Assembly: GCF_014205875.1 (NCBI RefSeq)
Contig: NZ_JACHEN010000001.1
Location: forward strand, 310,001 to 374,000
DNA length: 64,000 nucleotides
From: Anaerosolibacter carboniphilus
GTDB taxonomy: Bacteria > Bacillota > Clostridia > Peptostreptococcales > Thermotaleaceae
Direction of reading: 5' to 3'
Numbering within the stretch: the stretch's first letter is position 1; the number at the start of each line of letters is the position of its first letter. Positions 35,033 to 44,828 of the stretch are shown piece after piece. A program made the position numbers and the translations under genes. The notes beneath the pieces were generated by a model. The model worked only from the letters and a program-made list of their open reading frames with translations, was not told where the DNA came from and did not search any database.

Positions 35033-35989
35033 TTATTGAATGCCTATATCATTCAGTAAATCTTTTGGACTTAATGTTTTCTTAACAAGGCCATTTTTGG
35101 TAGTCCAATCAATAACAGATTGAATTTCCTCCTCCGATGGAAGCTCATTTTTTCTAAAGGTAGGTAAGCTAATCTTACCTTTCATATCCTCAGGATATCC
35201 CACCGTTTTTATTATTGTATCTTCGTATGTGTCAATAGCTGTATTGTTGATATAATCTACAGCCTCATTATAGGCTTTGTAAAATGCTTTGATTTCGTTA
35301 GCCTTTGTATCTATGGCCTTTTGCGTAAAAGCTGTCACTGAGGGATAGAAGCCCTCGTCGTTTGCACTTCCCAGAAGTACGCCTCCATCCTTGAGTGCAA
35401 GGGTAGAGAATGGCTCTGGAAGTAGTGCTGCATCTACTTTGTCATTTCTTAGCATTTCAAGTCTGGTAGGTACGGGCGGCACAATAGCCTTTTGTACATC
35501 CTTAGGTTCCACAGTATTCTTTTCTAATATCTTATCTAGCGTGTATTCAATACAGGTTTTTTCCGAAATTGCAATACTTTTGCCAACGAGATCATTTATA
35601 GCGTTTATATTGGCGTTGGGATTTGCGATCAGCATAAAATCTCCATCGGTAACGCCTGTGATCTTTACATCAAAATCGGCATTTTGATAAAGGCTGACTG
35701 CCACGATATCACAAATGATTCCATCCAGATTTCCACCTTGAAAAGCTGCATCTCGATCTTTGGCGCTTTTAAATGACTGAAAATTAACCGTTACACCTTC
35801 TTTTTCAAAATAACCCTTTTCAGCGGCGATAATAATGGGGATTACATCAACAGAAGAGATGGCACCTATGTTTAAGGTTTGTGCCGGCGGTTGGCTAGTT
35901 AAGGTTTCCTTTGGAGATGAACAAGCAGATAATGATACGAGGAATAAGGAAGCAATCAGTATGGCAAATATTTTTTGTACTTTTAACAT
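35033..35989 (-). CDS. ABC importer solute-binding lipoprotein (NMT1/THI5-like)
   Basis: 318-residue extracellular binding protein. The lipoprotein signal has the box SLSAC with Cys23. The mature part has the periplasmic-binding type II fold seen in NMT1/THI5 and SsuA proteins: LNIGAISSVDVIPIIIAAEK then GYFEKEGV and GLDGIIC-like ligand loop NLDGIICDIVAVSLYQNAD. Related proteins bind taurine, sulfonates, pyrimidine precursors of thiamine, or nitrate. The downstream aminotransferase favours an amino-bearing small molecule. First gene of a five-gene operon. Confidence 0.88.
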   Translation of the reverse strand: MLKVQKIFAILIASLFLVSLSACSSPKETLTSQPPAQTLNIGAISSVDVIPIIIAAEKGYFEKEGVTVNFQSFKSAKDRDAAFQGGNLDGIICDIVAVSLYQNADFDVKITGVTDGDFMLIANPNANINAINDLVGKSIAISEKTCIEYTLDKILEKNTVEPKDVQKAIVPPVPTRLEMLRNDKVDAALLPEPFSTLALKDGGVLLGSANDEGFYPSVTAFTQKAIDTKANEIKAFYKAYNEAVDYINNTAIDTYEDTIIKTVGYPEDMKGKISLPTFRKNELPSEEEIQSVIDWTTKNGLVKKTLSPKDLLNDIGIQ

Positions 35990-36051
35990 TTTCTAGTCCT
36001 CCCATTTTTTAAATAGTGTGTTTTCAAATTAAAAGATTATCTAGATTCTAC

Positions 36052-36149
36052 AATGGCTAATAGAATTAGAGTTATTGCATGAAATATTCTTTTAATCAAG
36101 CCTTTTTTCTGCTGAATATCTGAAAATTCTATAGATTTTTATAAGCCAT
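36052..36149 (-). other. Short leader ORF or frameshifted small gene upstream of the importer operon
   Basis: On the minus strand AAGGAGTGATTAT precedes an ATG at 36149 encoding MAYKNL and a stop. One base out of frame, the sequence continues as SIEFSDIQQKKGLIKRIFHA then ITLILLAIVESR and a stop near 36055, with a plausible hydrophobic end. It is either a six-codon leader peptide for the importer operon or a small membrane protein gene with one frameshift. No terminator stem is evident between it and the operon. This stretch is most of the gap 35990-36296. Confidence 0.3.
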
Positions 36150-36296
36150 ATAATCACTCCTTATAGAATGCATCTAAATAATAATACTCTAAAATGAGTT
36201 TACCATAGTTAATAGTCAATTTGTATAACATTAATAATGATTAACTTTCTGGTTATATTAAAATAAACTAAAAAATCCTATAAAGGAAGAAGTCTT

Positions 36297-36380
36297 ATGG
36301 GGCAAAAAGATATAGATGAAACTTTAGACGATATGCTCCCGGATTCAAAGCCTAATAGCGCTACATTTATTGATAAATAA
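36297..36380 (+). CDS. Small ORF, 27 aa, before the ABC exporter pair
   Basis: ATG with an AAAGGAAGA ribosome site 6 bases before it; frame begins MGQKDIDETLDDMLPDSKPN, acidic and soluble. It ends 20 bases before the start of the first exporter gene, so it would share that transcript. It could be a real small protein, a coupling leader, or the trace of a regulator gene. I do not recognise it. Confidence 0.4.
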   Translation: MGQKDIDETLDDMLPDSKPNSATFIDK

Positions 36381-36400
36381 GCATTAAAGGAGATACGCAA

Positions 36401-38599
36401 ATGTTAAAGATTATAAAGTATTTGAAACCATTTACTATTTCAATTGTTCTAGTGCTAGGACTTTTATTCATACAAGCCATAAGTGACCTATCCCTTCCCG
36501 ATTACACGTCTAATATTGTTAATGTGGGGATTCAACAAGGAGGTATAGAAAATGCAGTTCCAAAGATTATTCGTAAAAGCGAGTTAGATAAGTTAAATTT
36601 CTTTATCAATGAAGATGATCAGAAGCAGGTGGAAGAAAATTATGTTCTTCTAGACAAGGCAAGTCTTTCTCAAAGTGAGCTGGAACGTTATCTTGAAGAT
36701 TATCCACTGCTTGACCAAGAGCCTCTTTACATGCTCAATACAAAGGATAAACAAGCTATGGATATGTTAAATAAGATACTGGGTAAGCCAATTTTGATCA
36801 TAAGTGGCATTGAAAAGGAGGGAATGGTAGGAAATAATTCAGATCCATTTGCAGCCATCTCAAAAATGCCCGAAGAGCAAATGAAAGCCATGACAGAGAA
36901 AATCAATGAGAAGTTTCAAAATATGCCTGAAAGCATGATTACGCAATCGGCAGTTGTCTTCATTCATAAAGAATATCAAATCATAGGTGTTGATACGAAT
37001 GAACTTCAAACAAATTATATTATGATGATAGGCTTTAAAATGCTTTTAATTGCCTTAGTGAGTGCAGTGGCATCGGTAATTGTCGGCTTACTTGCTGCAA
37101 GGGTCGCAGCAGGACATAGTAAAAATCTCAGAAATGTTGTATTCAAAAGAGTAACTGACTTTTCCAATTCAGAATTTGATAAATTTTCAACTGCTTCATT
37201 AATTACCAGAAGTACAAATGATATACAGCAGATACAAATGCTGATGGTAATGCTTCTTAGAATTGTATTCTATGCACCAATTCTAGGCATAGGTGGAATG
37301 ATCAAGGTACTCAATACGAATACTTCCATGGGATGGATCATAGCAGTAGCAGTAGGCGCTATTCTGGCATTGGTAGTTGTACTATTTGGTGTTGCCATAC
37401 CAAAGTTTAAGAGTATACAAAAGCTGATAGATAGATTAAATCTTGTAACACGGGAGTCTTTAATCGGTATGTTGGTCATCCGTGCATTTAACAATGAAGA
37501 ATATGAAGAGAAGAAGTTTGATCAGGCAAATCAAGATTTAACCCAGACATCATTGTTTGTTAACCGTTTAATGAGCATGATGATGCCCATGATGATGTTG
37601 ATCATGAATGGTATAACCCTTTTAATTGTATGGGTGGGAGCACATCAGATTGATTCGGGCAGAATGCAGGTAGGAGACATGATGGCTTTTATACAATATA
37701 CGATGCAAATCATTATGGCCTTTTTAATGATTTCCATGGTATCTATCATGTTTCCCCGTGCATCCGTTTCTGCGCAGCGTTTAGCTGAAGTACTAGATAC
37801 AGAAATCACCATCAGCGATCTTCAAGAGCCAAAAAAATTTGCTGCAGATATTAAAGGGCTCATTGAATTTAAGAATGTTTCATTCAGGTATCCTGGGGCA
37901 GAAGAAGATGTGCTGTCAAACATTAGCTTTACCGCAAAACCTGGAGAAATTACTGCCTTTATAGGAAGTACCGGCAGTGGAAAAACAACACTTGTAAACC
38001 TGATTCCCCGTTTTTATGATGTTACAGAGGGTGAGATTTTAATAGATGGTATGGATATAAGAGATGTATCACAGCATGAGCTGAGAAATAAGATTGGTTA
38101 TGTACCGCAAAAAGGCGTTTTATTTTCCGGTACCATAGAGAGCAATATCAAATATGCTGACAAGAATGCAAGTAAAGAGGAATTAGAGAAGGCTGTAGAA
38201 ATAGCTCAAGTGGCGGAATTTATAAGATCTACGCCAGAAGGCTTCAGTACAGAGATTTCCCAGGGTGGTACCAACGTATCTGGAGGACAAAAACAAAGAT
38301 TATCTATTGCCCGTGCCCTTATTAAAAAGCCTGAAATATATATTTTTGATGATAGCTTTTCAGCACTTGATTTTAAGACGGATGCAGCATTACGTAAAGC
38401 TTTGAGTGCAGAAACTGTGGGAAGTACCGTCCTGATTGTTGGACAAAGAATTAGTACTATTATGAATGCCAATAAGATTATTGTCCTTGATGAAGGAAAG
38501 ATTGCAGGATATGGCAGCCATCAAGAACTTATGAAAACTTGCGAGGTCTATCAGCAAATTGCTTTATCACAGCTTTCAAAGGAGGAGCTTACATCATGA
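36401..38599 (+). CDS. Heterodimeric ABC multidrug exporter subunit with degenerate ATPase site
   Basis: 732-residue fused exporter subunit. Helix 1 at about 14-30 is followed by a long extracytoplasmic insertion (about 35-205, acidic and unusual), then five helices (about 210-445) and a nucleotide-binding domain (about 490-732). Walker A is GSTGSGKTT (from about 522), signature VSGGQKQRLS. Walker B ends IYIFDDS with Asp651 in place of the catalytic Glu. That substitution is known from non-equivalent heterodimeric exporters such as TM287/288 and BmrCD. Its partner starts within its stop codon (ATGA). Confidence 0.92.
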   Translation: MLKIIKYLKPFTISIVLVLGLLFIQAISDLSLPDYTSNIVNVGIQQGGIENAVPKIIRKSELDKLNFFINEDDQKQVEENYVLLDKASLSQSELERYLEDYPLLDQEPLYMLNTKDKQAMDMLNKILGKPILIISGIEKEGMVGNNSDPFAAISKMPEEQMKAMTEKINEKFQNMPESMITQSAVVFIHKEYQIIGVDTNELQTNYIMMIGFKMLLIALVSAVASVIVGLLAARVAAGHSKNLRNVVFKRVTDFSNSEFDKFSTASLITRSTNDIQQIQMLMVMLLRIVFYAPILGIGGMIKVLNTNTSMGWIIAVAVGAILALVVVLFGVAIPKFKSIQKLIDRLNLVTRESLIGMLVIRAFNNEEYEEKKFDQANQDLTQTSLFVNRLMSMMMPMMMLIMNGITLLIVWVGAHQIDSGRMQVGDMMAFIQYTMQIIMAFLMISMVSIMFPRASVSAQRLAEVLDTEITISDLQEPKKFAADIKGLIEFKNVSFRYPGAEEDVLSNISFTAKPGEITAFIGSTGSGKTTLVNLIPRFYDVTEGEILIDGMDIRDVSQHELRNKIGYVPQKGVLFSGTIESNIKYADKNASKEELEKAVEIAQVAEFIRSTPEGFSTEISQGGTNVSGGQKQRLSIARALIKKPEIYIFDDSFSALDFKTDAALRKALSAETVGSTVLIVGQRISTIMNANKIIVLDEGKIAGYGSHQELMKTCEVYQQIALSQLSKEELTS

Positions 38600-40470
38600 G
38601 TGACAGAAGAGAAGAAAGTAAAAAATCCAGCGGGCCTGGTGGGTTTGGCGGCGGACGTATGGGCGGTTCCATGGGACAAATGGAAAAAGCGAAAAACTTC
38701 AAAGGTACCATGAAGAAATTAATGGAATATATAAAACCTTATAATCTTTCTATCCTGCTTGTGATCGTTTTTGCATTGGGCAGTGCAGGTTTTTCTATTG
38801 CGGGCCCCAAGATCCTAGGTAAGGCTACAACCAGACTTTTTGAAGGCCTTGTGGATAAGGTTATGGGAGTTCCGGGTGCGGTCATTGATTTTGATTATAT
38901 TGGCAAAGTTATTATTTTATTGATAGGATTATACTTAACGAGCGCTGTATTTACATTTATACAGGGTTATATTATGTCAGGCGTAGCACAAAAGGTGTCA
39001 TTTCATTTAAGGAAAGAAATCTCTGAAAAGATTAATCGCATGCCACTCAGCTATTTTGATAAGACGACCCATGGAGAGGTTTTATCGAGGGTTACCAATG
39101 ATGTGGACACTGTGAGCCAGACATTAAACCAAAGTATGTCACAAATGATAACAGCTGTGACAACGATCATTGGTGTGTTCTTTATGATGTTATCCATAAG
39201 CTGGCAAATGACGTTGGCGGCACTCCTAATCTTACCAGTATCTGGAGTATTGATAGCAGGAGTGGTAAAGAAATCACAAAAATACTTCAAACATCAGCAG
39301 GAATATTTGGGACATGTGAATGGTCACGTAGAAGAGGTTTACGGCGGTCACCTTGTAATGAAAGCTTTTAATGGAGAAAAAGCTGCTATAGAGGAATTTG
39401 AAAAGCTTAATGATAATTTGTATGATTCGGCATGGAAGTCTCAATTTCTGTCTGGCATCATGATGCCCATCATGATGTTTGTTGGAAACCTGGGGTATGT
39501 TGTAGTATCTATCCTTGGTGGGTGGCTTGCCATAAAGAAAACGATTGAAGTTGGAGATATTCTTTCTTTTATACAATACGTTAGAAATTTTACCCAGCCC
39601 ATATCCCAGGTAGCACAAGTATCTAATGTGCTCCAATCAACAGCAGCTGCAGCCGAAAGAGTTTTTGTATTTCTGGATGAAGAGGAAGAGGTTTCGGAAA
39701 CAGCAAATCCAGTTCAACTCGATGAGGTTAGGGGAGAGGTTACTTTTAAACATGTCCACTTTGGATATAATCCCGATAAGATTATTATCAATGATTTCTC
39801 AGCCCATATTAAGCCCGGTCAAAAGGTGGCTATCGTAGGGCCGACGGGCGCAGGCAAGACTACAATCGTGAAGCTGTTAATGCGTTTCTATGATATCAAT
39901 AGTGGCGCGATTCAAATAGATGGTCATGATATAAGAGATTTTAAACGGGAAGATTTACGGAACATATTTGGTATGGTCCTTCAAGAGACCTGGTTATTCA
40001 ACGGTTCAATTATGGAGAATATTCGATATGGCAGACTTCCTGCCACTGACGAGGAAGTGATTAAAGCTGCGAAGTTAGCCCATGCCCATAGTTTCGTGAA
40101 GACTTTACCAAATGGATATAATATGGAATTAAATGAAGAGGCTACCAATATATCTCAAGGGCAAAAACAATTGTTAACCATTGCCCGTGCAATTTTAGCT
40201 GACCCTAAAATATTAATACTTGATGAAGCGACCAGTTCAGTAGATACCCGCACAGAGGCTTTAATACAAAAAGCTATGGAAAATCTGATGAAAGGCAGAA
40301 CAAGCTTTATCATCGCTCACAGATTATCAACCATAAGAGATGCTGATTTCATATTAGTAATGAAAGATGGTGACATCATAGAGCAGGGTAACCATGAAGA
40401 ATTATTGGCTGCCAAGGGGTTCTATGCATCACTTTATTTGAGTCAGTTCGAGTCTGCTGATGCCTCATAA
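38596..40470 (+). CDS. Heterodimeric ABC multidrug exporter subunit with canonical ATPase site
   Basis: 624-residue exporter half. A glycine- and Met-rich cytosolic leader (about 1-32, GPGGFGGGRMGGSMGQ) precedes six helices and a nucleotide-binding domain. Walker A is GPTGAGKTT (from residue 415), signature ISQGQKQLL, and Walker B ILILDEATSSVD with catalytic Glu544. The start at 38596 has GGAGGAGC upstream; a longer frame open from 38539 is not needed. This subunit supplies the active ATPase site in the heterodimer. Substrates of such pairs are usually hydrophobic drugs. Confidence 0.93.
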   Translation: MSDRREESKKSSGPGGFGGGRMGGSMGQMEKAKNFKGTMKKLMEYIKPYNLSILLVIVFALGSAGFSIAGPKILGKATTRLFEGLVDKVMGVPGAVIDFDYIGKVIILLIGLYLTSAVFTFIQGYIMSGVAQKVSFHLRKEISEKINRMPLSYFDKTTHGEVLSRVTNDVDTVSQTLNQSMSQMITAVTTIIGVFFMMLSISWQMTLAALLILPVSGVLIAGVVKKSQKYFKHQQEYLGHVNGHVEEVYGGHLVMKAFNGEKAAIEEFEKLNDNLYDSAWKSQFLSGIMMPIMMFVGNLGYVVVSILGGWLAIKKTIEVGDILSFIQYVRNFTQPISQVAQVSNVLQSTAAAAERVFVFLDEEEEVSETANPVQLDEVRGEVTFKHVHFGYNPDKIIINDFSAHIKPGQKVAIVGPTGAGKTTIVKLLMRFYDINSGAIQIDGHDIRDFKREDLRNIFGMVLQETWLFNGSIMENIRYGRLPATDEEVIKAAKLAHAHSFVKTLPNGYNMELNEEATNISQGQKQLLTIARAILADPKILILDEATSSVDTRTEALIQKAMENLMKGRTSFIIAHRLSTIRDADFILVMKDGDIIEQGNHEELLAAKGFYASLYLSQFESADAS

Positions 40471-40484
40471 TGAAAAGCGGATAA

Positions 40485-40532
40485 AACTAAGTCTAACTCC
40501 TAAACAGTAACAGGAGTTAGACTTAGTTCTTG
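40485..40532 (+). terminator. Strong terminator of the ABC exporter operon
   Basis: Perfect 17-bp stem AACTAAGTCTAACTCCT / AGGAGTTAGACTTAGTT with a 10-base loop, followed by CTTG rather than a pure T-run. The following 250 bases to the YkuK gene are AT-rich and show nothing further. Confidence 0.75.
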
Positions 40533-40784
40533 AAAAAATACAAAAAGCTCTGACAAATCTATAATCAAGAACATTTTCGTTTTGCTATGGTATATATATC
40601 TGTTTTTATTATAATATAAAAAGATTTACTGGAATAGCGTGAATAAAAGATTGTAGCGGGAAGTGGTTTTGATTAATAATTAACATAAAATTCAAATGAT
40701 TTTAATATAAACACCTGGAAAGCAAGAACAAAAGGGGTATCATATAAATATGATGGTTAACAAAAGTTCTTGGAGGTGTATAGG

Positions 40785-41267
40785 ATGAAAAGTATAACGT
40801 ATGGGGAACTTAGCTTTCAAGAAGTATGCAAAAAAATAAAAGAATACACGAGCAAGGATTTACAAGGAACCTATGTGATCTCTATTGGAACGGATTCCCA
40901 GAGCTATAATGGGCTTACAAAAATGGTTTCTGTTATTACCTTAGTACGTAAATCGAAGGGCGGCATCTTTTTTTATGATATAAAAAAGTTAAAAATGATA
41001 AAAGATCTGCGTCAAAAAATATTTGCAGAGACGCAGTATAGTCTAGAATTGGCAGCAAAGGTTATGGAGTTTGTCGAAAAGAACGAAATACACGCTACTT
41101 TAGAGGTTCATGTGGATATTGGAGAAGGTGGAGATACGAAATATTTAGTGAAAGAAATTGCTGGTTGGGTGGGTGCACTAGGCTTTAAATGCTGCATTAA
41201 ACCAGAATCCTATGCATCCACAGGGATTGCAGATAAGCTATCGAAACGGGGAAGTAGGGTAGGTTGA
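40785..41267 (+). CDS. YkuK-like (DUF458) ribonuclease H-fold protein
   Basis: 160-residue cytosolic protein of the YkuK/DUF458 family. It has an RNase H-like acidic set: GTDSQSYNG near the N-terminus, TLEVHVDIGEGGDTKYLVKE in the middle, and the conserved ending PESYASTGIADKLSKR. The role is not established; the fold suggests nucleic-acid binding or cleavage, and homologues occur in spore-formers. The frame is open from TTG 40770, but GGAGGTG at 40772-40778 is the ribosome site, so the start is ATG 40785. A single-gene unit. Confidence 0.88.
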   Translation: MKSITYGELSFQEVCKKIKEYTSKDLQGTYVISIGTDSQSYNGLTKMVSVITLVRKSKGGIFFYDIKKLKMIKDLRQKIFAETQYSLELAAKVMEFVEKNEIHATLEVHVDIGEGGDTKYLVKEIAGWVGALGFKCCIKPESYASTGIADKLSKRGSRVG

Positions 41268-41274
41268 TCATGGG

Positions 41275-41332
41275 GGCTATCTATAGGATATAGATAGCCT
41301 TCTTGCTTTTATACAAGAAGGCTAATATAGGA
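41275..41332. terminator. Terminator between YkuK and RimK-like genes
   Basis: GGCTATCTATA, loop GGA, TATAGATAGCC then TTCTTGCTTTT. A second overlapping fold, AGCCTTCTTG with CAAGAAGGCT, follows and can serve the converging gene. Confidence 0.75.
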
Positions 41333-41334
41333 GA

Positions 41335-42240
41335 CTAAAACGCACCCAGACGAATTTTTAAATAATGATAAATCTCTTTAGGAATATCTACTTTACAGCA
41401 CCTTTCTAAGCCTTCGAAACCTGGAGAAGAGTTCACCTCACAGATCTTGAAGTGATCGCCATGGAACAGCAGGTCTACACCAGCAATTTCAAGACCTAGG
41501 GTTCTGGCAACCTCTGTGGCTAACCACTCGATTTCAGGGGTTAATGGGTACTCTTGTACTTCACCACCTGCAGAAAAATTTGCTTTAAAGCCTCCTTCTG
41601 CGGACTTTCTCTCCATACATGCAACTGCTCTACCACCAATGGTGAACACCCGCAAATCTCTGCCAAAACTGTCCTTGATGAACTCTTGCAAGATAATATT
41701 GAGATTTGGATTGGTGCTTTCAATAAGCTGCATTAAGTCGTTAAAGGATTTCTTATTCTCGGAGAGATAGACTCCTTTCCCTTGGGATCCAGATAAGGTT
41801 TTTACGACAACTGGAAAACCGATATACTTTTCAATCAGTGCAATATCTACAGGAAACTTCACAAGCATAGTTTTAGGAACAGGAAAGTTCTTCTGAGCTA
41901 AGATTTGATGGGTAAACAGTTTATCCTTTACCATATCAATATGGGTAGAGGAATTAAGGCAGGGAACTCCTAATCTTTCGAGATGGCGGATTACGGCCAA
42001 TGTGAAGTAGGTGGTACCAGCGCCCATTCTTGGTAGAACAAAATCTGGCAAAGCAACAGGGTTTCCGTCTACTAGAATACTCTTTCGATCTTCCTTTGTA
42101 ACGATAAGATCAATCTGTTCGGGTTTCAAAACCTTGAACTGAATATTTTCTGATGGAGCAGTGTCTAAAAAACGATTGATTTCATAGGACTCTGGCTTTA
42201 GTTCTGACTCATTTTTTCTGTATATGATCCATCCTTGCAT
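41335..42240 (-). CDS. RimK-like ATP-grasp ligase
   Basis: 301-residue ATP-grasp enzyme. It has the RimK-type order: MVKDKLFTHQILAQKNFPVP, the VVVKTLSGSQGKGVYL nucleotide loop, ILQEFIKDSFGRDLRVFTIG, the magnesium-binding EIAGVDLL and ICEVNSSPGFEGLE. RimK enzymes add glutamate or another amino acid to a protein or small-molecule carboxylate. The first 90 residues form the usual pre-ATP-grasp domain. Acceptor unknown; no ribosomal S6 or cofactor gene is nearby. Divergent from the chemoreceptor gene. Confidence 0.9.
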   Translation of the reverse strand: MQGWIIYRKNESELKPESYEINRFLDTAPSENIQFKVLKPEQIDLIVTKEDRKSILVDGNPVALPDFVLPRMGAGTTYFTLAVIRHLERLGVPCLNSSTHIDMVKDKLFTHQILAQKNFPVPKTMLVKFPVDIALIEKYIGFPVVVKTLSGSQGKGVYLSENKKSFNDLMQLIESTNPNLNIILQEFIKDSFGRDLRVFTIGGRAVACMERKSAEGGFKANFSAGGEVQEYPLTPEIEWLATEVARTLGLEIAGVDLLFHGDHFKICEVNSSPGFEGLERCCKVDIPKEIYHYLKIRLGAF

Positions 42241-42546
42241 AAAGCACTCACCGACCTTCTCTTAAAATATTTGAATGAAAAAAACATGAAACAAAGGGTG
42301 TCATTCATAAAGAATGCATTAATTACATTATAAAAGCATCTCGGAGAAGAAAATTCATAGGATGGTAAAATCTTTGTTATATTTGTGAAAATATGAAAGA
42401 CCATAAGAATGGAAATATTTTCATTAACCGTAATTTAACAGAAATGATGTAGAATTTTGTCGTATTTCGATGGTATATTATCAATAACAACTTTTCTAGT
42501 GATTGAACAGTTCGTGTAATTCTATATCTAATGGGAGGATGGAATT

Positions 42547-44598
42547 ATGAGATTTTTACAACGTTTTTCTAGTATTCATTTTAAGATGATGGCTATTTTT
42601 CTGCCGATTGTTCTTGTTGCAACGGTATCTATAACGACCATGAGTTTTTTAGATACCAAAAAAGAAGTAACGCATTTAATTGAAAAACAGGTAGAAAACG
42701 GTTTAAATGAATTGGTTGAGAAAATGGAACATGAGTTTACGGCACATAAGCGGATTGCTGAAGCAGTAAGTTCCTTTTATATGGCAAAGGGAAATACCTT
42801 AAACAAAGAAGACTACAGAACAATAATTGAGAAAATACTTCCTCTGAATAAAAACACCTTAGGATCAGGTATTTGGCTAGAACCTTATACATATAGTGAA
42901 GAAACTCAGTATTTTGGTCCTTACATATACAAAGATGGAGACCAATTAGTATATACGGAAGACTATGAAAGCCCGGATTATAGCTACCCAAATACAGATT
43001 GGTATCAAATAGGGAAAAATACTAAAAACGGAGTAGGTTGGACAGACCCCTATTATGATGAAGCATCTGGTATTACCATGATTACTGCTGCCGTTCCTTT
43101 TTATGTAGATGAAAAATTTTCGGGGATTGTATCAGCAGATTATGATCTGACAACTATCCAAAAGATTATTTTAGATGTTATTTTTGAGAAAAGCGGTTAC
43201 GCATTTTTGCTTGATAGCAAAGGACAGTTTATTGCTCATAAGGATCAAGAAAAAGTTATGAAACAGAAGATTACGGAAGACGCTGAATTAAAAGCTTTGG
43301 GCGAAGACTTGATAAAAAATGATAGGGGTTCTACGATGGTTACTGTTGGTGGTGTGGAATTTGAGGCGTATTATATCACCTTGCCAAGTACAGGCTGGAA
43401 GCTCGTCACCATGGCACCAGTGGATGAATTATATAGTGCCCTTCAGACATTGGTCTATAAGTCCATTTTTGTTACAGGGATTATCATTCTTCTTTCAGCA
43501 TTGTTTATTTACATATTTAGCTCACAGTTGGCAAAAGGTATCAGACAATTTGTTGATAAAATTGAATTTTTAGCTAAAGGTGATTTTACACAATCCGTTA
43601 CCATTAAGTCCAATGATGAAATTGGACGAATGGGTAGATACTACAACGAGGTGCTTGAAAAATTACGAAGCATGATCACAACCATCTATAGTAGTGCAGA
43701 AAGTGTAGCGGCTACCGCAGAAGAATTGGCTGCTAGTACTGAAGAAACCAGTAAGTCTATTACAGAAGTGGCAAACTCTATTCAGATGGTTGCTACAAAT
43801 AGCTACGAACAAAGTAATCATGTAGAGAAAATGAGTCAATCAACGAGAGACATTCATGATCAGATGCGTACTATTTCTCTAAACATTGAAGAAGCGAAAA
43901 ATTCAACGATTTATTCTTCAGACCTTGCAAAGGAAGGAAACAAATATGTCAATGACGTTATCCATCAAATAAAAGAAATTAATGCCCAAGTAACGGAATC
44001 CGCAAGTACTATTTATCAGCTCAACGAGAAGTCAAGAAAGATAGAAGAAATCATTTCTATCATTACAAGTATTGCTGAACAGACAAATCTACTAGCATTA
44101 AATGCAGCCATTGAAGCTGCAAGAGCTGGGGAACATGGAAAGGGATTTGCCGTTGTAGCAGATGAAGTAAGAAAGCTTGCAGAGGCATCAAGTAAATCTT
44201 CTGGAGATATCAGCTTATTAATTGGCGAAATTCAGCAAGGAATCAGTCAATCCGTAGAGGTTATGAATGCTAGCACACGTTCTACGCAATCAGGGATCGA
44301 AGTTGTAGAACAAACTGGACAAGCCTTCAAAAATATCACAGCATCCATTGAAGATGTGACTATAGGGATAGAAGATGTATATGGATCTGTTATGGATATT
44401 TTAAAAGAAGTAAAACAAATGAAAGAAATGGTAGAAGCGCTTAATGAAATTGCTGTTTCTAACGATGAAAGTACCCAAAGTGTTTCCGCTGCAACGCAAC
44501 AGCAAACTGCTATTATTGAACAAGTTCGAGGTGCAACAGAAGAATTAGCTAATATGTCCTCGGAGCTTCAGTCAGAAATTAGTAAATTTAAAATATAG
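42547..44598 (+). CDS. Methyl-accepting chemotaxis protein with Cache sensor
   Basis: 683-residue receptor. Two membrane helices (about 14-34 and 302-325) bracket an extracytoplasmic double Cache domain, recognisable by [40 protein letters not shown] and [17 protein letters not shown] domain (about 325-378) and a long signalling coiled coil follow. The hairpin tip has the invariant [20 protein letters not shown] then [16 protein letters not shown] (about 508-545). There is no C-terminal CheR-binding pentapeptide. Such Cache receptors usually bind amino acids or organic acids. It has no che genes beside it. Confidence 0.95.
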   Translation: MRFLQRFSSIHFKMMAIFLPIVLVATVSITTMSFLDTKKEVTHLIEKQVENGLNELVEKMEHEFTAHKRIAEAVSSFYMAKGNTLNKEDYRTIIEKILPLNKNTLGSGIWLEPYTYSEETQYFGPYIYKDGDQLVYTEDYESPDYSYPNTDWYQIGKNTKNGVGWTDPYYDEASGITMITAAVPFYVDEKFSGIVSADYDLTTIQKIILDVIFEKSGYAFLLDSKGQFIAHKDQEKVMKQKITEDAELKALGEDLIKNDRGSTMVTVGGVEFEAYYITLPSTGWKLVTMAPVDELYSALQTLVYKSIFVTGIIILLSALFIYIFSSQLAKGIRQFVDKIEFLAKGDFTQSVTIKSNDEIGRMGRYYNEVLEKLRSMITTIYSSAESVAATAEELAASTEETSKSITEVANSIQMVATNSYEQSNHVEKMSQSTRDIHDQMRTISLNIEEAKNSTIYSSDLAKEGNKYVNDVIHQIKEINAQVTESASTIYQLNEKSRKIEEIISIITSIAEQTNLLALNAAIEAARAGEHGKGFAVVADEVRKLAEASSKSSGDISLLIGEIQQGISQSVEVMNASTRSTQSGIEVVEQTGQAFKNITASIEDVTIGIEDVYGSVMDILKEVKQMKEMVEALNEIAVSNDESTQSVSAATQQQTAIIEQVRGATEELANMSSELQSEISKFKI

Positions 44599-44758
44599 TC
44601 ATAGATTGAGATTCTCTGGAGAAGACAATGCGGGACATGCTCCCATATACCACTTAAGATGAGAGTTGTTCAATAAGTGAGGACTCAACTTGGGGAATAA
44701 GGAGAAAATTTGAGCAGTTTATATTCTATGTTGATTGTAGCCCTCCTTCGCTAGATGA

Positions 44759-44806
44759 TTGACAGAAGTATAATAATACTGTATTATTTAAATGGTGTAC
44801 GTACAC
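44759..44806 (+). promoter_or_regulatory. Promoter and probable MarR operator
   Basis: TTGACA (44759-44764), 17 bases, TATTAT (44782-44787) followed by the perfect 12-bp palindrome GTGTACGTACAC at 44795-44806. It lies 23 bases before the MarR start. Confidence 0.75.
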
Positions 44807-44828
44807 GAAAGCTAAGAAAGGTGATAAT

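Noticed and set aside
36401-40470. Reading the two exporter genes as a homodimeric pair or duplicates
   Set aside because: One has a degenerate catalytic site (Asp651) and a large insertion, the other a normal Glu544; they are complementary subunits.
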